From Bacteroidales bacterium (GTDB taxonomy: Bacteria > Bacteroidota > Bacteroidia > Bacteroidales > JAADJA01): DNA of 55,786 nucleotides. Position numbers and translations under genes: made by a program. The DNA is taken from the NCBI GenBank assembly GCA_021740645.1, contig JAIOZL010000034.1, positions 1 through 55,786 on the forward strand. The letters run 5' to 3'. The notes beneath the pieces were generated by a model. It had not been told where the DNA came from, did no database searches, and saw only the letters and a program-made list of their open reading frames with translations. Below are positions 23,921-33,700 of the stretch, piece after piece (position 1 is the first letter of the stretch; each line of letters starts with the position of its first letter).

Positions 23921-25183
23921 ATGAAAACACAATTACTTTTTGCATCCTTGCTTTTATTGGCAAACGGGTTATTTGCCCAATGGGAACCCATACCTGTTGG
24001 ATCGAGCAGTTCCGATGTTACTTCTATGTTCACTTATGTCGAAACACTGATTGTAGGAACCGATGGGGATGGAATATTTAAAACTGACGACAATGGTGCC
24101 AACTGGACAGATATCAGTGGCAACCTGGCCAATAAAAACGTTAACGATATTCGTGGTGGGGGGGGCCCAACAATAATTTGGGTGGCTACCGATAATGGGC
24201 CTTTTTTCACTTCGGATCATATAAACTATGAAAACGCTACTTCCACGGGTCTTACCAACACCAATATCAATTATTACTGGTTTGGGGATGGAAACTCAAG
24301 TTTTGCTGAATGGGCAATAGGCACCAATGGTGGAGGAGTATTCGTTTCCTCCGAACTGACCGGACCCTGGACAGCCTCCAGCAATGGCATGTCAGGAGAT
24401 GGTTTGATCGTGAACGACATCAGTGGTTATACCGATGATGAAATTAACTTTGCTGTTGCAGCCACCGACGACGGTGTTTATTTTTCAACGGACACCCTGG
24501 TTACATGGACACAAAAAAATAATGGACTGACCGGAGATGCCCTCAAAGTAAAAAGCATTGCAATGGTAGGTTCCCTGGTGTTGATTGTGACACACAACGG
24601 GTTTTATTACAGCCTCGATTTTGGTGATAACTGGACTCCCATTATCCCTACCGGTAAGTTCAACGATTTATTATTACAACCTTCTGCTACCGGATTTGCC
24701 CTTTATGCGGTAGGCGAAACGGTGCACTATTCTAACGATTTTGTAAACTTTTATCAGCTGGATATTAGTGGAATCAGCGGTGAAGTGACCGCTGTAGCTC
24801 AAAATTCAACCCATGCTTTTTTGGGCACTTCCGATGCCGGCAAAGGCGGTGGGGTTTATAAAAAACCAATTAACCAGCTGATTACAGGTGTACCTGATTA
24901 TACAATTTCTAAGGCAAAAACTGTACAACTACATTCAAATTATCCCAACCCTTTTAAAGGATCCACAACCCTAAACTTTACTTTGCCAGTTCCTGGTAAT
25001 GTATGTCTTAAAATCATGGATCAGGCCGGACGTGAAATAAAACTCCTGGATTTTGGGTATCAGACTGAAGGAAAGCATGAGTTTGTATTTAATGCAGATG
25101 GCCTGGCCGAAGGAATTTACTTTTATACCATACAATTAGAAAATACAGATCCTGTAGTTGGCAAGATGATCATCCGAAAATAA
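23921..25183 (+). CDS. T9SS-secreted BNR/Ycf48-like beta-propeller protein (paralogue 2)
   Basis: A 420-residue secreted protein. I choose the ATG at 23921, which begins the signal peptide (MKTQLLFASLLLLANGLFAQ); an in-frame upstream start at 23855 overlaps the -7-like box. The propeller region has BNR-type blades (FKTDDNGANWTDI, VYFSTDTLVTWTQ, YYSLDFGDNWTPI) and the protein ends in a T9SS type A sorting domain (HSNYPNPFKGSTTLNF, ..., GIYFYTIQLENTDPVVGKMIIRK). It resembles the protein at 22239-23510 along its whole length but is driven by a separate promoter shared in type with the gene at 19626. Ligand unknown. Confidence 0.85.
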   Translation: MKTQLLFASLLLLANGLFAQWEPIPVGSSSSDVTSMFTYVETLIVGTDGDGIFKTDDNGANWTDISGNLANKNVNDIRGGGGPTIIWVATDNGPFFTSDHINYENATSTGLTNTNINYYWFGDGNSSFAEWAIGTNGGGVFVSSELTGPWTASSNGMSGDGLIVNDISGYTDDEINFAVAATDDGVYFSTDTLVTWTQKNNGLTGDALKVKSIAMVGSLVLIVTHNGFYYSLDFGDNWTPIIPTGKFNDLLLQPSATGFALYAVGETVHYSNDFVNFYQLDISGISGEVTAVAQNSTHAFLGTSDAGKGGGVYKKPINQLITGVPDYTISKAKTVQLHSNYPNPFKGSTTLNFTLPVPGNVCLKIMDQAGREIKLLDFGYQTEGKHEFVFNADGLAEGIYFYTIQLENTDPVVGKMIIRK

Positions 25184-25220
25184 GCTGTTTATCTTCATTC
25201 TTATTAAATACAATTCATAA

Positions 25221-25253
25221 AAAAACCCTGGTGAACATAACCAGGGTTTTTTT
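25221..25253. terminator. Bidirectional terminator between convergent genes
   Basis: AAAAACCCTGGT (25221-25232), loop gaacata, ACCAGGGTTTTT (25240-25251) with further T. It has a T-run on one side and an A-run on the other, so it can stop transcripts from the propeller gene and from the converging CotH operon. Confidence 0.85.
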
Positions 25254-25296
25254 GGTAAAAATATTTTCTGATAATTAAAGAATAAATTTTGATCTC

Positions 25297-27498
25297 TTAT
25301 TTTTGATCATTCCGAATTACTATTTGACTTGCATAGAATTGATTTCCAGTATAAATAATGGCTAAATAATTTCCTGGTTGATCAGTAGGCAAGTCGACTT
25401 CTATTATTTGATTACCGGGGGGAAGATTGCCAAAGTTTTGAGAAAATATTTTAGTTAGCTGTACATTAAAAATATTGATTACTACCTCTTCTGGTTTCTC
25501 TAAATAGAACTCCATATAAAATCGAGTATAAAAGGGGTTGGGATAAATATTCAATATGTTGGATTTTTTTTCGGGACTAATTAATATTCCATCAGGACTA
25601 TAACAACTATTTATTGAACCGGGTGTACCAAATCCATCAGAGGCTTTCCAGTTCCAGCCAACAGTATTATCCACATGTGGATTGATCAGTTCAAGGGTAG
25701 CACCACTTCCATTGGGTTCTTCCGGCCAGGGTGATTCAACACGGTAGACCAGGGAATCGACTAAATACCCGGAAGAATGGTATAAGCGCATTAGTTCACC
25801 ATTACTACTTAACCCAAAACCCAAGTCACCAATTGCATTTATAGATGAAGGGAAAAAAGAATGGAATGTGGAAGTATCCCGACAAAGTACTAAATAATTT
25901 TTACCTTCAATAATTGTTCCTGCAGGGATTGTAAACTGATGCCCATTATCTTCATCTTTAAAAGTCCATGCCGAAAGATCTGCATCGGTTTCATCGGGAT
26001 TATATAACTCAATCCAATCGTTAGGATCAAAAGAGCCATTTGCATTATAGTTTATCTCATTAATAACTATTGAAGGAATATATTCATCAATGTAAAATGT
26101 ATTGTAGGAGTCATAGCCAACTATGGTATAAAATTGATTACTGGCTTCCGTTTTCCAATAATACTTTCCCGGTTCCGAAATTTCATTGGTTGTATATTCC
26201 AGGGATGTTAAACCAGAAATAATAACAGTTTCAGGATCTAAAAATTCGATATCTTTCCCAAAAAATAAACTGTAAGTAATCGGGTTATTATTGGGATCTT
26301 CTGAATTTGACCACTCAAACGTAATATTTTCACCCGGCACATAATAATGGTTGTGCCTTGTGTTTTGAAAATTTCTAGGATGGTTATCTATTTGGTATAG
26401 CAAATTAGCATACCTGTCTAAAATAAAATCTTTATCTAAAGCAATTTTATCGTACCAATCAGAAATACCTTGAATGTTGTCTGTAGTGTCCTCCAAAACA
26501 GAAGATTCCAGAGCAATCTGCAAGCTATCAATCAGCGGATAAAGAAAACTATCATTAAAAAAGGAAGATCTCAAATCTGAGATTCTATTTTTGATTTGAT
26601 CTAAAACAGCTTGGTTTAATATAGATCTTTCGAGCAGTGGATTATCTGGCGTCCAGTATCCGGAGCTTCTTGTATAATGAAGCCATTGGCCATAATCTGA
26701 AAAAGTACGGTCAAGGTCCCATGGGAAAATATGCCACTGATGACTTTCCGGCGTTTCATTATACATATAGTAGTTATGATAATAGGTACTTCCGTTTGAA
26801 AGCAGCATATTTACTGCTATGAAGTTAATAAGCTCATTATTAAAAAAACCCTCGGAAATGAATTGATTATATTGTTCATTGGGGGTAAAATTGATCTCAT
26901 GAATTAATCGTGCAAGATCATCTTTGAAAGCGCTAGTGCCCAATTTCAATTCCCATTGATAAAAAATATTATCGTAAACACTTAAACAGGCTCCATCTTT
27001 TGAGGCCTTATATAAATTACCTGTTTCATTAATTCCCCTGGAGGATAGAAAATTGACATCCATATTTTCTGTCATAAGATACAAACCAAAGAAATTACCA
27101 TTTAAGTAAAGCCTTACGTGCTCATAATGTGCACAATCAATTCCTGCTTTTTGATACAAAATGGATGATAGAAAACCATGCATATAGCTAAGATCATGAT
27201 ATTCTGCATTAAAATTTAATATATTAACTCCGTTAAAAAAGGGCTCTCCTTCTGACTCAACTTTTAAGGATTTCTTTGGATATTCTCTTGAGCTATCACC
27301 CCTTATCCTCACGATTACATCCGACCATGTGCTTCCTTCATAAGTCAAGAAAGCGGGTATATAAATATCTTCCTCAAAATGGGTATAGATACTGTCAAAT
27401 TCAGAAGGATCACATTCAATATATATCTCTTTCAATCCTTGTGATCTGCTATAAAAAGAGATAAAAGTCAATATGGTAAGTAAAATAATCGTCTTCAT
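25297..27498 (-). CDS. Secreted CotH-kinase-like protein with lamin-tail and T9SS domains
   Basis: A 733-residue secreted protein: signal peptide (1-19), CotH kinase-like domain (about 30-370), a FN3-like stretch (about 385-470), a lamin-tail domain (about 475-590, IVINEINYNANGSFDPNDWI), and a T9SS type A sorting domain (about 660-733). CotH landmarks are VRIRGDSSREYPKKSL, NFFGLYLMTENMD, and WHIFPWDLDRTF near residue 252, in which the aspartates are the expected metal/ATP-binding positions. CotH proteins in Bacillus phosphorylate spore-coat proteins; in Bacteroidota they are secreted and uncharacterised. It is the last gene of a three-gene operon, 6 bp after the beta-helix gene. Confidence 0.88.
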   Translation of the reverse strand: MKTIILLTILTFISFYSRSQGLKEIYIECDPSEFDSIYTHFEEDIYIPAFLTYEGSTWSDVIVRIRGDSSREYPKKSLKVESEGEPFFNGVNILNFNAEYHDLSYMHGFLSSILYQKAGIDCAHYEHVRLYLNGNFFGLYLMTENMDVNFLSSRGINETGNLYKASKDGACLSVYDNIFYQWELKLGTSAFKDDLARLIHEINFTPNEQYNQFISEGFFNNELINFIAVNMLLSNGSTYYHNYYMYNETPESHQWHIFPWDLDRTFSDYGQWLHYTRSSGYWTPDNPLLERSILNQAVLDQIKNRISDLRSSFFNDSFLYPLIDSLQIALESSVLEDTTDNIQGISDWYDKIALDKDFILDRYANLLYQIDNHPRNFQNTRHNHYYVPGENITFEWSNSEDPNNNPITYSLFFGKDIEFLDPETVIISGLTSLEYTTNEISEPGKYYWKTEASNQFYTIVGYDSYNTFYIDEYIPSIVINEINYNANGSFDPNDWIELYNPDETDADLSAWTFKDEDNGHQFTIPAGTIIEGKNYLVLCRDTSTFHSFFPSSINAIGDLGFGLSSNGELMRLYHSSGYLVDSLVYRVESPWPEEPNGSGATLELINPHVDNTVGWNWKASDGFGTPGSINSCYSPDGILISPEKKSNILNIYPNPFYTRFYMEFYLEKPEEVVINIFNVQLTKIFSQNFGNLPPGNQIIEVDLPTDQPGNYLAIIYTGNQFYASQIVIRNDQK

Positions 27499-27504
27499 TC
27501 TGTA

Positions 27505-29292
27505 CTATTGTAATTTAATAATACTATTGGTCTGATAGGTACTCCCATTTAAAATAACACGAAGAAAATATACTCCCTGATCAAGTTTTTCTATATTAAG
27601 TACTTTTAATTCATAACCCGAAAATTTAATTTCAGGTTTTGTTATCTTTACAATATTACCATTCATACCAACCAACTCAAAATAAACTGATAATGTTTCT
27701 TTAAGATTATACCTGATATACAAACTTGAAACAACAGGATTAGGATAAACTTCCACGGTTAAAACCGGATTAAAAAACTCCAGTCCATAACCTAAATTTA
27801 AATCTACTAATCCTAAATCTTTACCATCTGAAGCAAATCCAATTCCCGGAGAGCCCTCCAGGAGGAAATAATTTGCATCAAATAAAGGGACACCGTTAAT
27901 GCACATTAATCCATCATCAAACTCTGGATCATTAGTTAAAGAATAACTTATATCAATGGCATCAGGAACAGGGCCCTGTGTTAATAAATCGTAATTTTTA
28001 ATATTATCGAAATTGCCGGATAAAATACAATTAGTCGCTGTGATTTGTCCTGAACAACCCCAATAATATGAATCCCCAAATCTTATTCCTGTTTCATTCT
28101 CAAGCACTACACAATGATCAATAGTTACATTTGGACTCCCATAGCCTGCTTCAATACCTTGCTGACAATTTTTAACCAGTGAGTTATAGATATAAATAGC
28201 ATTACTATTAGACGCAGCCACTCCTTCATGATCAAAGTCCTGGATCCAACAGTTTAAAATTTGAAGGTTTGCTCCATTATGATCGATCCCATCATCTTTT
28301 CCATGAATAAAAATGCAACTATCGATTACTGATAGTTGGTTCGATGAATTCCCGTAAAAATATATTGCATCATTATCGTCGTCAACTTGTGTATTAGTTT
28401 TATCAGGAAAATCCAGAAAATAGGAATTTACGATACTTGTTTTACATGATTGATATTCTCCACCAGTATCATTTGATGCAATGAGGCAACCATTAATATC
28501 AATAACACTTTCTAATCCTCCTATTGCTTTACCAGGATTACTAATTAAAAAACAATTGTTTAAATTTAATTGACTATTATTAACCATAATAACTGGCTGG
28601 CTGTTTGAATGGCCAAATAGAAAGGCATCGTTTCCACCTCCGTTAGTAAAAATAGTAAATTGAAAATCAGAGGTATCAATTTCATTAAGGAATTGTATCC
28701 AACCCCAGGGATTATCTGCTGTTAATGATTGGAAAATAACTGGATTTTCAGGTGTACCCTTGCCAATTATTTTGCCAAAAGAAAAAATATTTACGTTGTC
28801 TCCGATAAATATTCTCGTTCCTGCTTCTACAGTCAGGCACGCATTGCCCAATATGGTAAGGTCTTCCAAAATATAATAAGCAGAATCGGGATACCATGTA
28901 ACAGAAGTATTAATTTGGTCTGCCACAAATGAACTGTTTATCTCATTAACATAGGATATTAATTTTTCTCCCTCAAACGAATCAATTGAAATTGCAAAAT
29001 CATGGCCAGTATAAACTTTTGTGGTAAGATATCCTACACCCTTAATGATTTCTATAATATTGTACTCGAGATTTGCCGGATTAGCAAGCACCTGAAATTC
29101 ACCATTCACGTATTTATTTATTGATTGGTCAATATTCCTTATTTTTACGATGATGGCTAATACATCTTCATTTTGAACCGATGAAGGTGTTATAATTTCA
29201 GCATATAATTCCTGTGAGAATATATTTGAATAAGCACTTACTAAAATAAGGCTCATACATATTTTCATAATATTTTTGACAGCCAAAATCAT
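27505..29292 (-). CDS. Secreted right-handed beta-helix protein with T9SS sorting domain
   Basis: A 595-residue secreted protein: signal peptide (the start at 29292 gives a 27-residue one, the ATG at 29268 a 19-residue one; both end near FSQ), a long run of pectate-lyase-like parallel beta-helix coils (about 180-470, e.g. AVASNSNAIYIYNSLVKNC, GSPNVTIDHCVVLENETGIR) and a T9SS type A sorting domain (about 515-595). It is rich in Asn/Asp turns and has no obvious catalytic set. It lies between two CotH-like genes, with gaps of 6 and 9 bp (or 33 bp with the shorter start). The obvious guess is that the CotH proteins act on it or that all three act together; this is inference. Confidence 0.85.
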   Translation of the reverse strand: MILAVKNIMKICMSLILVSAYSNIFSQELYAEIITPSSVQNEDVLAIIVKIRNIDQSINKYVNGEFQVLANPANLEYNIIEIIKGVGYLTTKVYTGHDFAISIDSFEGEKLISYVNEINSSFVADQINTSVTWYPDSAYYILEDLTILGNACLTVEAGTRIFIGDNVNIFSFGKIIGKGTPENPVIFQSLTADNPWGWIQFLNEIDTSDFQFTIFTNGGGNDAFLFGHSNSQPVIMVNNSQLNLNNCFLISNPGKAIGGLESVIDINGCLIASNDTGGEYQSCKTSIVNSYFLDFPDKTNTQVDDDNDAIYFYGNSSNQLSVIDSCIFIHGKDDGIDHNGANLQILNCWIQDFDHEGVAASNSNAIYIYNSLVKNCQQGIEAGYGSPNVTIDHCVVLENETGIRFGDSYYWGCSGQITATNCILSGNFDNIKNYDLLTQGPVPDAIDISYSLTNDPEFDDGLMCINGVPLFDANYFLLEGSPGIGFASDGKDLGLVDLNLGYGLEFFNPVLTVEVYPNPVVSSLYIRYNLKETLSVYFELVGMNGNIVKITKPEIKFSGYELKVLNIEKLDQGVYFLRVILNGSTYQTNSIIKLQ

Positions 29293-29301
29293 GCTTCAAC
29301 T

Positions 29302-31626
29302 TTACCGGATAATTATTCTTTCAATATAAATATACTCTTTAGATGTTAGTTTAATAAGATACAATCCTGTGCCGAAATGTTTTAAATTAAATTGGATGCT
29401 TTTGTGATTATTCATACCTGAATCATACCTGTGTGTATATAATAACGAACCCTGAAGGTTAAAAAGTTCAAAAATAAATTCATCAGAAATATCCTGTGGT
29501 ATTTCAATTCCGAAAATCCCCTCGTTAGGATTAGGATGTAATTTAAACCTACCCTGATCATGTATTATTGGTTGAGATACCGTATCACAACTAAATCCAA
29601 AGTCTTCCAGGTCGAAGTATTCCATGATATCCTCTGTAATTGAACATGGTCTTTCTATGGCAAAATAGATTAGAGACCAACCCATGTTGGTTTCCCACGT
29701 TTCTATATTTTTCGGATAATTCCATCGATAAATATGTCTGTTTATCTCCAGTTCATAGTAAGATTTAAACGTTTGGATTTTCCCAAGAATAGAATCAGCT
29801 TGAAAAATAGTACTTAAATACAATGCAAACCTATCTAAAAACATTTCTTTAAAGTTCTCATTTTCCAGGAGTTTTCTTAAAATCAGCGTCGACCAATAGG
29901 GATTTGGCCAACTATTGCCCCCTTCAAGAGTAGCATGCTCAATCATATTATAATTATAATCCCCAAAACCTGCATCACTATCAAAGAATATCCATCGCCA
30001 TTTATTATCCAGGTCTTTTGATTTCCAGAATTTAATATTTGAAGCTGGCCAATCATAATTATTAAAGTATATCTCAGCTATTTGATAATTAATGAAATTA
30101 TTGATATCTATATGGGCTTCTGCAAATTCATAATTTTCATCTACACTCATATCATTTGAAGAAATAAAATCAATAAGCTGATTATAACTTTCGTCTGAAC
30201 CACTAATTAAAATATTTCTATTTTCCAAAAGGTCAATGCTATCCTTGTCTATTTCATAAATCTGAGATAGATAATTTTCATCGTAATAGTCTCTAATGGT
30301 TTGGATACCCCAGTATTCACCATTTATAAATACTACTACAAGACGATAATCCATCCAGTCAAAGCCTAAATTCTTAATAATTTGATTCGTCATTTCATCC
30401 TTAAATAGCGTATTGAACCAGCAACCATATGTATTGGAAAGGAGGAATTTCTGATAGTGTTCTGTGGGTTTATTAGGTAATAATTTATAATCAAAGCTAT
30501 TTTTATTGTATTCTTCTCCTGAATAGAACCTGAGAGTTTTTTGCGGCCTTCTCCTTGTTTGTTTACCATGTATTCTAACTCCTGCATCCTGAAAAAAACC
30601 TATTTCTCCCGACTCTTCAAAATACTCAATATGCATATCCCGCTCCCATTCATCCCCTTTCTGATAATAGTTCCCTGTCCATAATGGATCTTCCTCATCC
30701 CAGTGAACACCTGGCACATAAATCCCGGTATCATAATCAAAAAGATTAGAAGAATCGGTAACTAATGAAATTACAGGATAGGGGTATTTTCCATATATCG
30801 CTGAGTCTACAAGATAAGTATTTGTATAAACCTTGCTTGAAGGTATATTTCCATTAAAAGCTCTTGCCCTGATAATTCTAATCTTATCAACTGGGCCATT
30901 AGGACTTTTCCATGGATGAAAATCAAGAAATATTGAATCTGGGGTTGTAGGTACTACCGAAATTTTATTCGGTAAATAATAACTATATCCCATAGGAATT
31001 GAATCTACAAATAAATCAGCATTTATAGTCGGAACAGATCCATCAGTTGTATAATATATTTGGTCCTCCCCAGTGAGAGAAGCGATATTTAATTTGAAGG
31101 GTTCAGTATAAAAACCCCGCTGATGTGAAAAAATAAGAGAATTGCTATAATTATTTGAAGTTGACGGCGATGGAAATTCAAGATAATACCATTGTCCGCT
31201 TCCATCGGGTTTTCGTCCAAATGAAACATCTGGTTCAAGCATCACTGGCTCAATCACTTCAATAATATTGCTCGTATAAGAGAGTATCAAATATTCCCCT
31301 TCCGACTTTATTTTGAAGTTGGTATGAAAATAAGGGCCTTCCAGCCTGTCTTTACCTGAGGCAAATATGAGAATAAATTCCCCGGAATTAATAAGGGTAT
31401 CAGGGAACTCCCATTGGTTTATAAAACTCGTATCATCAGAAATATAAAAGCCGTTTAAATTTATGGCTGTATCCCCATAATTAAATAGTTCAATCCAATC
31501 TGAATAATCTCCATCTTCATCTGAAATAGTTGTTTCATTGATAGACATAAATTCGTTTATTTTTATACTCTGGGCAATACCAAAGGAAACGAACAACAAA
31601 GACAGAACTAATAATGACCACTTCAT
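29302..31626 (-). CDS. Secreted lamin-tail / CotH-kinase-like protein with T9SS domain
   Basis: A 774-residue secreted protein, first gene of the operon. The start is set at the ATG at 31626, which begins the signal peptide (MKWSLLVLSLLFVSFGIAQ); the frame stays open upstream without a signal. Domain order: lamin-tail (about 22-140, KINEFMSINETTISDEDGD), a chitobiase-like beta region (IYYTTDGSVPTINADLF, about 190-260), CotH kinase-like domain (about 290-640, with VRIHGKQTRRRPQKTLRF, NGEYWGIQTIRDY and WRWIFFDSDAGFG), and a T9SS type A sorting domain (about 700-774). The domain order differs from the 733-residue paralogue, so this is not a simple recent duplication. Confidence 0.88.
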   Translation of the reverse strand: MKWSLLVLSLLFVSFGIAQSIKINEFMSINETTISDEDGDYSDWIELFNYGDTAINLNGFYISDDTSFINQWEFPDTLINSGEFILIFASGKDRLEGPYFHTNFKIKSEGEYLILSYTSNIIEVIEPVMLEPDVSFGRKPDGSGQWYYLEFPSPSTSNNYSNSLIFSHQRGFYTEPFKLNIASLTGEDQIYYTTDGSVPTINADLFVDSIPMGYSYYLPNKISVVPTTPDSIFLDFHPWKSPNGPVDKIRIIRARAFNGNIPSSKVYTNTYLVDSAIYGKYPYPVISLVTDSSNLFDYDTGIYVPGVHWDEEDPLWTGNYYQKGDEWERDMHIEYFEESGEIGFFQDAGVRIHGKQTRRRPQKTLRFYSGEEYNKNSFDYKLLPNKPTEHYQKFLLSNTYGCWFNTLFKDEMTNQIIKNLGFDWMDYRLVVVFINGEYWGIQTIRDYYDENYLSQIYEIDKDSIDLLENRNILISGSDESYNQLIDFISSNDMSVDENYEFAEAHIDINNFINYQIAEIYFNNYDWPASNIKFWKSKDLDNKWRWIFFDSDAGFGDYNYNMIEHATLEGGNSWPNPYWSTLILRKLLENENFKEMFLDRFALYLSTIFQADSILGKIQTFKSYYELEINRHIYRWNYPKNIETWETNMGWSLIYFAIERPCSITEDIMEYFDLEDFGFSCDTVSQPIIHDQGRFKLHPNPNEGIFGIEIPQDISDEFIFELFNLQGSLLYTHRYDSGMNNHKSIQFNLKHFGTGLYLIKLTSKEYIYIERIIIR

Positions 31627-31713
31627 TCTACAAAAGTATATAATCCATTCAGAATAGATGGAAGAGAACCGGGTAATGTTGCGTAAAGCATCACATACAC
31701 CTTTCAAAATTGG

Positions 31714-32535
31714 CTATTGCACCTGCCCCGGCGAGGGAATAGAGCCTCCCACTGTTTTTTTAGAGATATCGAAAGTAATTTCTATGGGTAAGCTTGTCCG
31801 CACTGCTAAATTATCTTTTATGCCCGGAAACCATTTGATCATTTTTATTACGCGAATAGCCTCTTCGGTGCAGCCCCCTCCTACTCCTTTTTTTATTTCA
31901 ATATTTGATATCCTCCCACTGGGCTCAACTACAAAATTGAGGTTCACCGTTCCTGAAACATTTCCTTTGAAGGCGGCATCCGGATATACAAGATTGCGGG
32001 AGATAAAATTAGAAATATTACGGTCGAGACTGGATAATATAGGACGGGGCATCTGGTCTGTTTCTTTGCGGTCATACACAATAATGCCAGTATCCATAGG
32101 TTCAAAAGGAAAGGCATAATAGGCCGGGTCGCGTGATTCAAAATGATTAAGGTACTTTTTAATCTTAAACTTGATCTTGAACGTATGCATAAAAGTAACG
32201 GGTTTGCCTAGTTGAGTAGCCGGATACCACAGTATTTTACGAAAAATGCGTTTGGCCTCTTCATCAATTTCAGGTGACACCTTTTGAAGAACTTTCAAAT
32301 TTGCAACACTACCATCATCCTTAACAATAAAACTTAATTCGACAATACCTTCCGTTTTTGATTCAAGGGCCCTGGAAGGATAAACCATTTCTTCCATAAT
32401 GAACTGTCGCAAAAGCCGGTTTCCTCCATAGCATGAAGGGGCAGTGATATCCTGGCCAAAAAGGCTGCCCCCATAAAAAAGAAGAAAAAGGAGTTGTAAC
32501 CCAAAAAGCCTTGCAATAAATAAGTTGGTTTTCAT
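31714..32535 (-). CDS. TonB-like protein with two TonB C-terminal domains
   Basis: A 273-residue exported protein. The signal peptide or anchor (MKTNLFIARLFGLQLLFLLF, then GGSLFGQ) is followed by two TonB_C domains: about 45-135 (VYPSRALESKTEGIVELSFI, KILWYPATQ) and about 170-265 (NLVYPDAAFKGNVSGTVNLNF, IKWFPGIKDN). TonB normally has one such domain plus a proline-rich linker and an inner-membrane helix; here there is no long linker, and the N-terminus looks cleavable. It is probably a periplasmic relative of energy transducers and not a functional TonB. There is no exbB/exbD or TonB-dependent receptor nearby. It is transcribed alone, toward the CotH operon. Confidence 0.8.
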   Translation of the reverse strand: MKTNLFIARLFGLQLLFLLFYGGSLFGQDITAPSCYGGNRLLRQFIMEEMVYPSRALESKTEGIVELSFIVKDDGSVANLKVLQKVSPEIDEEAKRIFRKILWYPATQLGKPVTFMHTFKIKFKIKKYLNHFESRDPAYYAFPFEPMDTGIIVYDRKETDQMPRPILSSLDRNISNFISRNLVYPDAAFKGNVSGTVNLNFVVEPSGRISNIEIKKGVGGGCTEEAIRVIKMIKWFPGIKDNLAVRTSLPIEITFDISKKTVGGSIPSPGQVQ

Positions 32536-32650
32536 GGTGTTTGTGTTTTAGGATAAAAATACAAATATTTATTGTATTTAACAGGAATGAATTAATAATT
32601 CGAATAAGCCAGTTTACGGATTAAAACTTAGTTCAAAAGAATTTATTTGC

Positions 32651-32695
32651 AAATTTGGTATATTTTTATACCCGGTTAACCGAGAAATTTGGTAT
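32651..32695. promoter_or_regulatory. Possible operator: direct 11-mers flanking a palindrome
   Basis: AAATTTGGTAT occurs at 32651-32661 and again at 32685-32695. Between them lies the perfect palindrome CGGTTAACCG (32673-32682). It stands 40-84 bp before the ATG at 32735, in the divergent gap between the TonB-like and SDR genes. Confidence 0.4.
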
Positions 32696-32734
32696 TAGAA
32701 AATCACTCATAAAACAATTTTTAAAATAATTGAT

Positions 32735-33664
32735 ATGCAAACAATACTTGGATCTGGAGGGGCAATTGGAATTCCTTTAGCCAAAGAATTAACAAAATAT
32801 ACAAAAGATATAAGGTTAGTAAGTAGAAACCCTAAAAAAGTGAATGAGTCAGATGAACTGTTTCCCCTCGATGTAAATAATTTAAACCAGATAGAAAAAG
32901 CAATCGAAGGAAGTGAAGTGGTTTATGTTACTATCGGATTTGAATACAATATTAAAGCCTGGCGAAGTACATGGCCACCGTTTATGCAAGCAGTGATAGA
33001 TGCGTGTAAAAAACATCAGGCCAAACTCGTTTTTCTGGATAACGTTTACATGTATTCAAAAGAAGCAATACCCTATATGACGGAAGAAGCACCTTTGCAA
33101 CCTCCCAGTAAAAAAGGAGAAGTCAGGCTTCAGCTACATCATATGATCATGAATGAAGTGGAGAAAAACAACCTCACTGCATTAATTGCCAGGTCAGCTG
33201 ATTTTTATGGCCCTGATAATAAAAACAGTGTTTTAACCATTACGGTGGCCGACAATCTTTTGAAGGGGAAAAAAGCACAGGTAATGGGCAATTCCAATAA
33301 GATTCATACGTATACCTACACCCCCGATGCTGCTGTTGCCACAGCCTTACTTGGGAATACAAGCGATGCCTGGAACCAGGTATGGCATTTACCCACTACC
33401 AAAGAGAAATTAACAGGTATGGATTGGATCCATTTGATAGCGGAAGAATTGAAGGTAAAAGCAAAAATACAAACTGTGCCTGCATGGATGATTCGCCTGC
33501 TGGGTTTGTTTATTCCCATCATGAACGAACTTTACGAAATGCAGTACCAGAACCAAATGGATTATATATTTGATAGCAGCAAATTTGAAAAACGATTTGG
33601 TATAGCTGCCACATCACCTAAAGAGGGAGTGCATCTTATGATGGAAAGTTTGAAAAACAGCTGA
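32735..33664 (+). CDS. NAD(P)-dependent atypical SDR / epimerase-like oxidoreductase
   Basis: A 309-residue Rossmann-fold protein. The nucleotide-binding glycine motif is ILGSGGAIG (4-12), followed by RLVSRNPKKV after the second strand, as in extended or atypical SDRs that prefer NADP(H). Later landmarks are VYVTIGFEYN, a candidate YMYS (about 105-108) in place of the usual YxxxK, and ARSADFYGPD. Such proteins are annotated as NAD-dependent epimerase/dehydratase or NAD(P)H-binding proteins in Bacteroidota; the substrate is usually unknown. The catalytic YxxxK is not clearly present, so it may be a sensor or a reductase of other type. It is cytoplasmic and single-gene. Confidence 0.82.
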   Translation: MQTILGSGGAIGIPLAKELTKYTKDIRLVSRNPKKVNESDELFPLDVNNLNQIEKAIEGSEVVYVTIGFEYNIKAWRSTWPPFMQAVIDACKKHQAKLVFLDNVYMYSKEAIPYMTEEAPLQPPSKKGEVRLQLHHMIMNEVEKNNLTALIARSADFYGPDNKNSVLTITVADNLLKGKKAQVMGNSNKIHTYTYTPDAAVATALLGNTSDAWNQVWHLPTTKEKLTGMDWIHLIAEELKVKAKIQTVPAWMIRLLGLFIPIMNELYEMQYQNQMDYIFDSSKFEKRFGIAATSPKEGVHLMMESLKNS

Positions 33665-33700
33665 TATTAATTCCAAATCTATAGAGTTAAACAAAGTTTT

